Source of the DNA: Maridesulfovibrio ferrireducens
Lineage (GTDB): Bacteria; Desulfobacterota; Desulfovibrionia; Desulfovibrionales; Desulfovibrionaceae
Direction: 5' to 3'
DNA length: 64,000 bases
Assembly: GCF_016342405.1 (NCBI RefSeq)
Contig: NZ_JAEINN010000002.1
Coordinates: forward strand, 248,001 to 312,000
Below are positions 62,961-64,000 of the stretch, one piece after another (position 1 is the stretch's first letter; each line of letters begins with the position of its first letter). Made by a program: the position numbers and the translations under genes. The notes beneath the pieces are model-generated. The model searched no databases. It was not told the DNA's origin and saw only the letters and a program-made list of their open reading frames with translations.

Positions 62961-63449
62961 GTGAAACTTAATAAGATACTTGTTGCTTTTGATGGTTCCG
63001 AAAACTCTTTTAAGGCAGTAGAGTACGTAGTTGATATTGTAAAAAATTGTCCTGTCAGCGTAGTTACAATACTTTATGTTGAACGATTACCTGATAAAGA
63101 TATTTTCCCGGATGAAAAATCATGGGTTAAACAATGCGAAGAAAATGAAAAAGAGATTAATCAGAAGCTTGCAGAAGCCAAAAAGATTATTCTAAATGCT
63201 GGAATTTCGTCTGAAATAGCTTTCGTTGAATACTTTGCAAGTTGTCAATCTCCTTTTCATGAAACAGATATTTGTACTACAGGACGAAGTATAGGGATGG
63301 ATATTTTAAGAATCAGAGAAGAAGGTCAATATGACACCCTTGTGGTCGGAAGGAGAGGAGTCAGCAAGGCTCAGGAATTTTTATTCGGTTCTGTTTCAAC
63401 AAAAGTTGTTCAGTCTGCAATTGATTGTACAGTATGGGTCATAAACTGA
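62961..63449 (+). CDS. Universal stress protein (UspA family)
   Basis: 162 residues, GTG start behind a strong AGGAGGG. Single Usp domain: ILVAFDGSENSFKAVEYV at the start and the ATP-binding G-x2-G-x9-GS in VGRRGVSKAQEFLFGSVSTK. Longer than the Usp at 52683 because of an insert around residues 85-110 (FASCQSPFHETDICTTG). Likely co-transcribed with the kinase-like gene upstream. Confidence 0.92.
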   Translation: MKLNKILVAFDGSENSFKAVEYVVDIVKNCPVSVVTILYVERLPDKDIFPDEKSWVKQCEENEKEINQKLAEAKKIILNAGISSEIAFVEYFASCQSPFHETDICTTGRSIGMDILRIREEGQYDTLVVGRRGVSKAQEFLFGSVSTKVVQSAIDCTVWVIN

Positions 63450-63473
63450 TTATTTTATGGCAGGTGGTGATTT

Positions 63474-64000
63474 ATGTTTAATAAGGGCTTAATTCTTTTA
63501 GCGGCATTTATATTTTTAATATGCTCAACCAGCGCTCAGGCTAAACCTAAAGTTTTAGTTATTGAAAGTTATCATGCTGAGTATCAGTGGGATATCAATT
63601 ATGAAAAGGGACTTGAGTCAATTTTGAAAGATGTTGCTGATATTTATTATTTCAGAATGGATACTAAAAGAATAAAGACTGAGCTGCATGAAGAGAGAGC
63701 CGCTCTTGCTTGGCAGGCTTATACAACGTTGATGCCGGATGTTGTTGTTTTAGCTGATGATAACGCTATTAAGTTTTTAGGAAGCAAGTTTATTGAAACA
63801 GAAACTCCGGTTGTTTATCTTGGGATTAATAATAATCCACGGAATTACATTCCGCTTAATAAGAATATTACCGGAGTGCTTGAAAGGCCGTTGTATAAGC
63901 GCTCAGTTAAATATTTAAAGAAAATATTGCATATCGAACAGGGTAAAATTTTAGTGTTATTGGATACAGGAACAACCTCTAAAGTATTGTGTGATTCTGT
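63474..64000 (+). CDS. Periplasmic substrate-binding protein (ABC_sub_bind-like), 3' end outside window
   Basis: ATG 63474 with GGTGGTG ahead of it; open to the window edge (175 codons visible). Signal peptide ending STSAQA-K, then KVLVIESYHAEYQWDINYEK, PDVVVLADDNAIKF and TPVVYLGINNNPRNY, which resemble the type-1 periplasmic binding fold of the ABC_sub_bind family. In Desulfovibrio such domains occur as free binding proteins or as the input domain of sensor kinases; the visible part cannot decide. Starts 24 bp after the Usp gene. Confidence 0.75.
   Translation, partial: MFNKGLILLAAFIFLICSTSAQAKPKVLVIESYHAEYQWDINYEKGLESILKDVADIYYFRMDTKRIKTELHEERAALAWQAYTTLMPDVVVLADDNAIKFLGSKFIETETPVVYLGINNNPRNYIPLNKNITGVLERPLYKRSVKYLKKILHIEQGKILVLLDTGTTSKVLCDS

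Overview
The window looks like chromosomal DNA of a Desulfovibrionaceae sulfate reducer, probably a low-GC marine type (Maridesulfovibrio/Desulfovibrio-like). The best lineage marker is a periplasmic [NiFeSe] hydrogenase (hysB-hysA-hysD) whose large subunit uses an in-frame UGA for selenocysteine. The fused AccA-AccD carboxyltransferase, a TrkA-type K+ channel with a TVGF filter, two single-domain UspA proteins and many sensory proteins fit the same group. The organism assignment is inference from gene content. No rRNA, tRNA or CRISPR array was seen.

Layout. 0-1 kb: two tandem paralogous small exported proteins on the minus strand (the first cut by the window edge), then a probable 39-residue cysteine-rich protein on the plus strand whose last codons lie inside a bidirectional terminator. 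1-6.3 kb: an M23 peptidase, the NiFeSe hydrogenase genes and a CBS-domain protein. 6.6-20.3 kb: a long plus-strand housekeeping run: pcm, a DUF368 permease, an Mrp-type Fe-S carrier, pgsA, an FtsB-like and a TPR protein, a lipoprotein, fbp-tsaD, trxA-trxB-bamD, an unrecognised gene, an EF-G paralogue and a DUF2062 protein. 20.5-24.7 kb: cheA-cheR-cheB. 24.8-30 kb: DUF190-crcB (minus), then CYTH, clpS-clpA and aat, which together suggest an N-degron degradation module. 30-38.5 kb: uvrB, a K+ channel, a divergent NAD-dependent DNA ligase, dapB and kup. 38.5-42.2 kb (minus): a Hpt protein, rtcB, an ACT protein and a PaaK-type CoA ligase preceded by a terminator-containing leader. 42.6-44.8 kb: rsfS, gpmI and a zinc-ribbon protein. 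44.9-48.6 kb (minus): accC and a fused accA-accD, driven by a promoter that carries a perfect 18-bp palindrome between its -35 and -10 boxes. 49-53.1 kb (minus): a TPR lipoprotein, umuDC, a DHH phosphoesterase and a Usp. 53.1-53.9 kb is gene-poor but rich in inverted repeats and may encode small RNAs. 53.9-59.4 kb: a TetR regulator, a hybrid SBP_bac_3/PAS histidine kinase, a TIGR01777 epimerase and an exported phytase-like esterase. 59.3-60.6 kb: an IS481-type element with 26-bp imperfect terminal inverted repeats and a 7-bp target duplication, sitting in the last codons of the esterase gene. 60.7-64 kb: rsgA (minus), a protein-kinase-like protein, a second Usp and the start of a periplasmic substrate-binding protein cut by the window edge.

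Most genes are ordinary core functions. The observations most worth a second look are the UGA-recoded hydrogenase with its SECIS-like hairpin, the IS-remodelled esterase C-terminus (the ancestral end can be rebuilt exactly), the palindromic operator at the acc promoter, the cysteine-rich small ORF merged with a terminator, the attenuator-like leader of paaK and the structured intergenic region at 53.1-53.9 kb. I did not find a clearly new multi-gene defence or mobile system.
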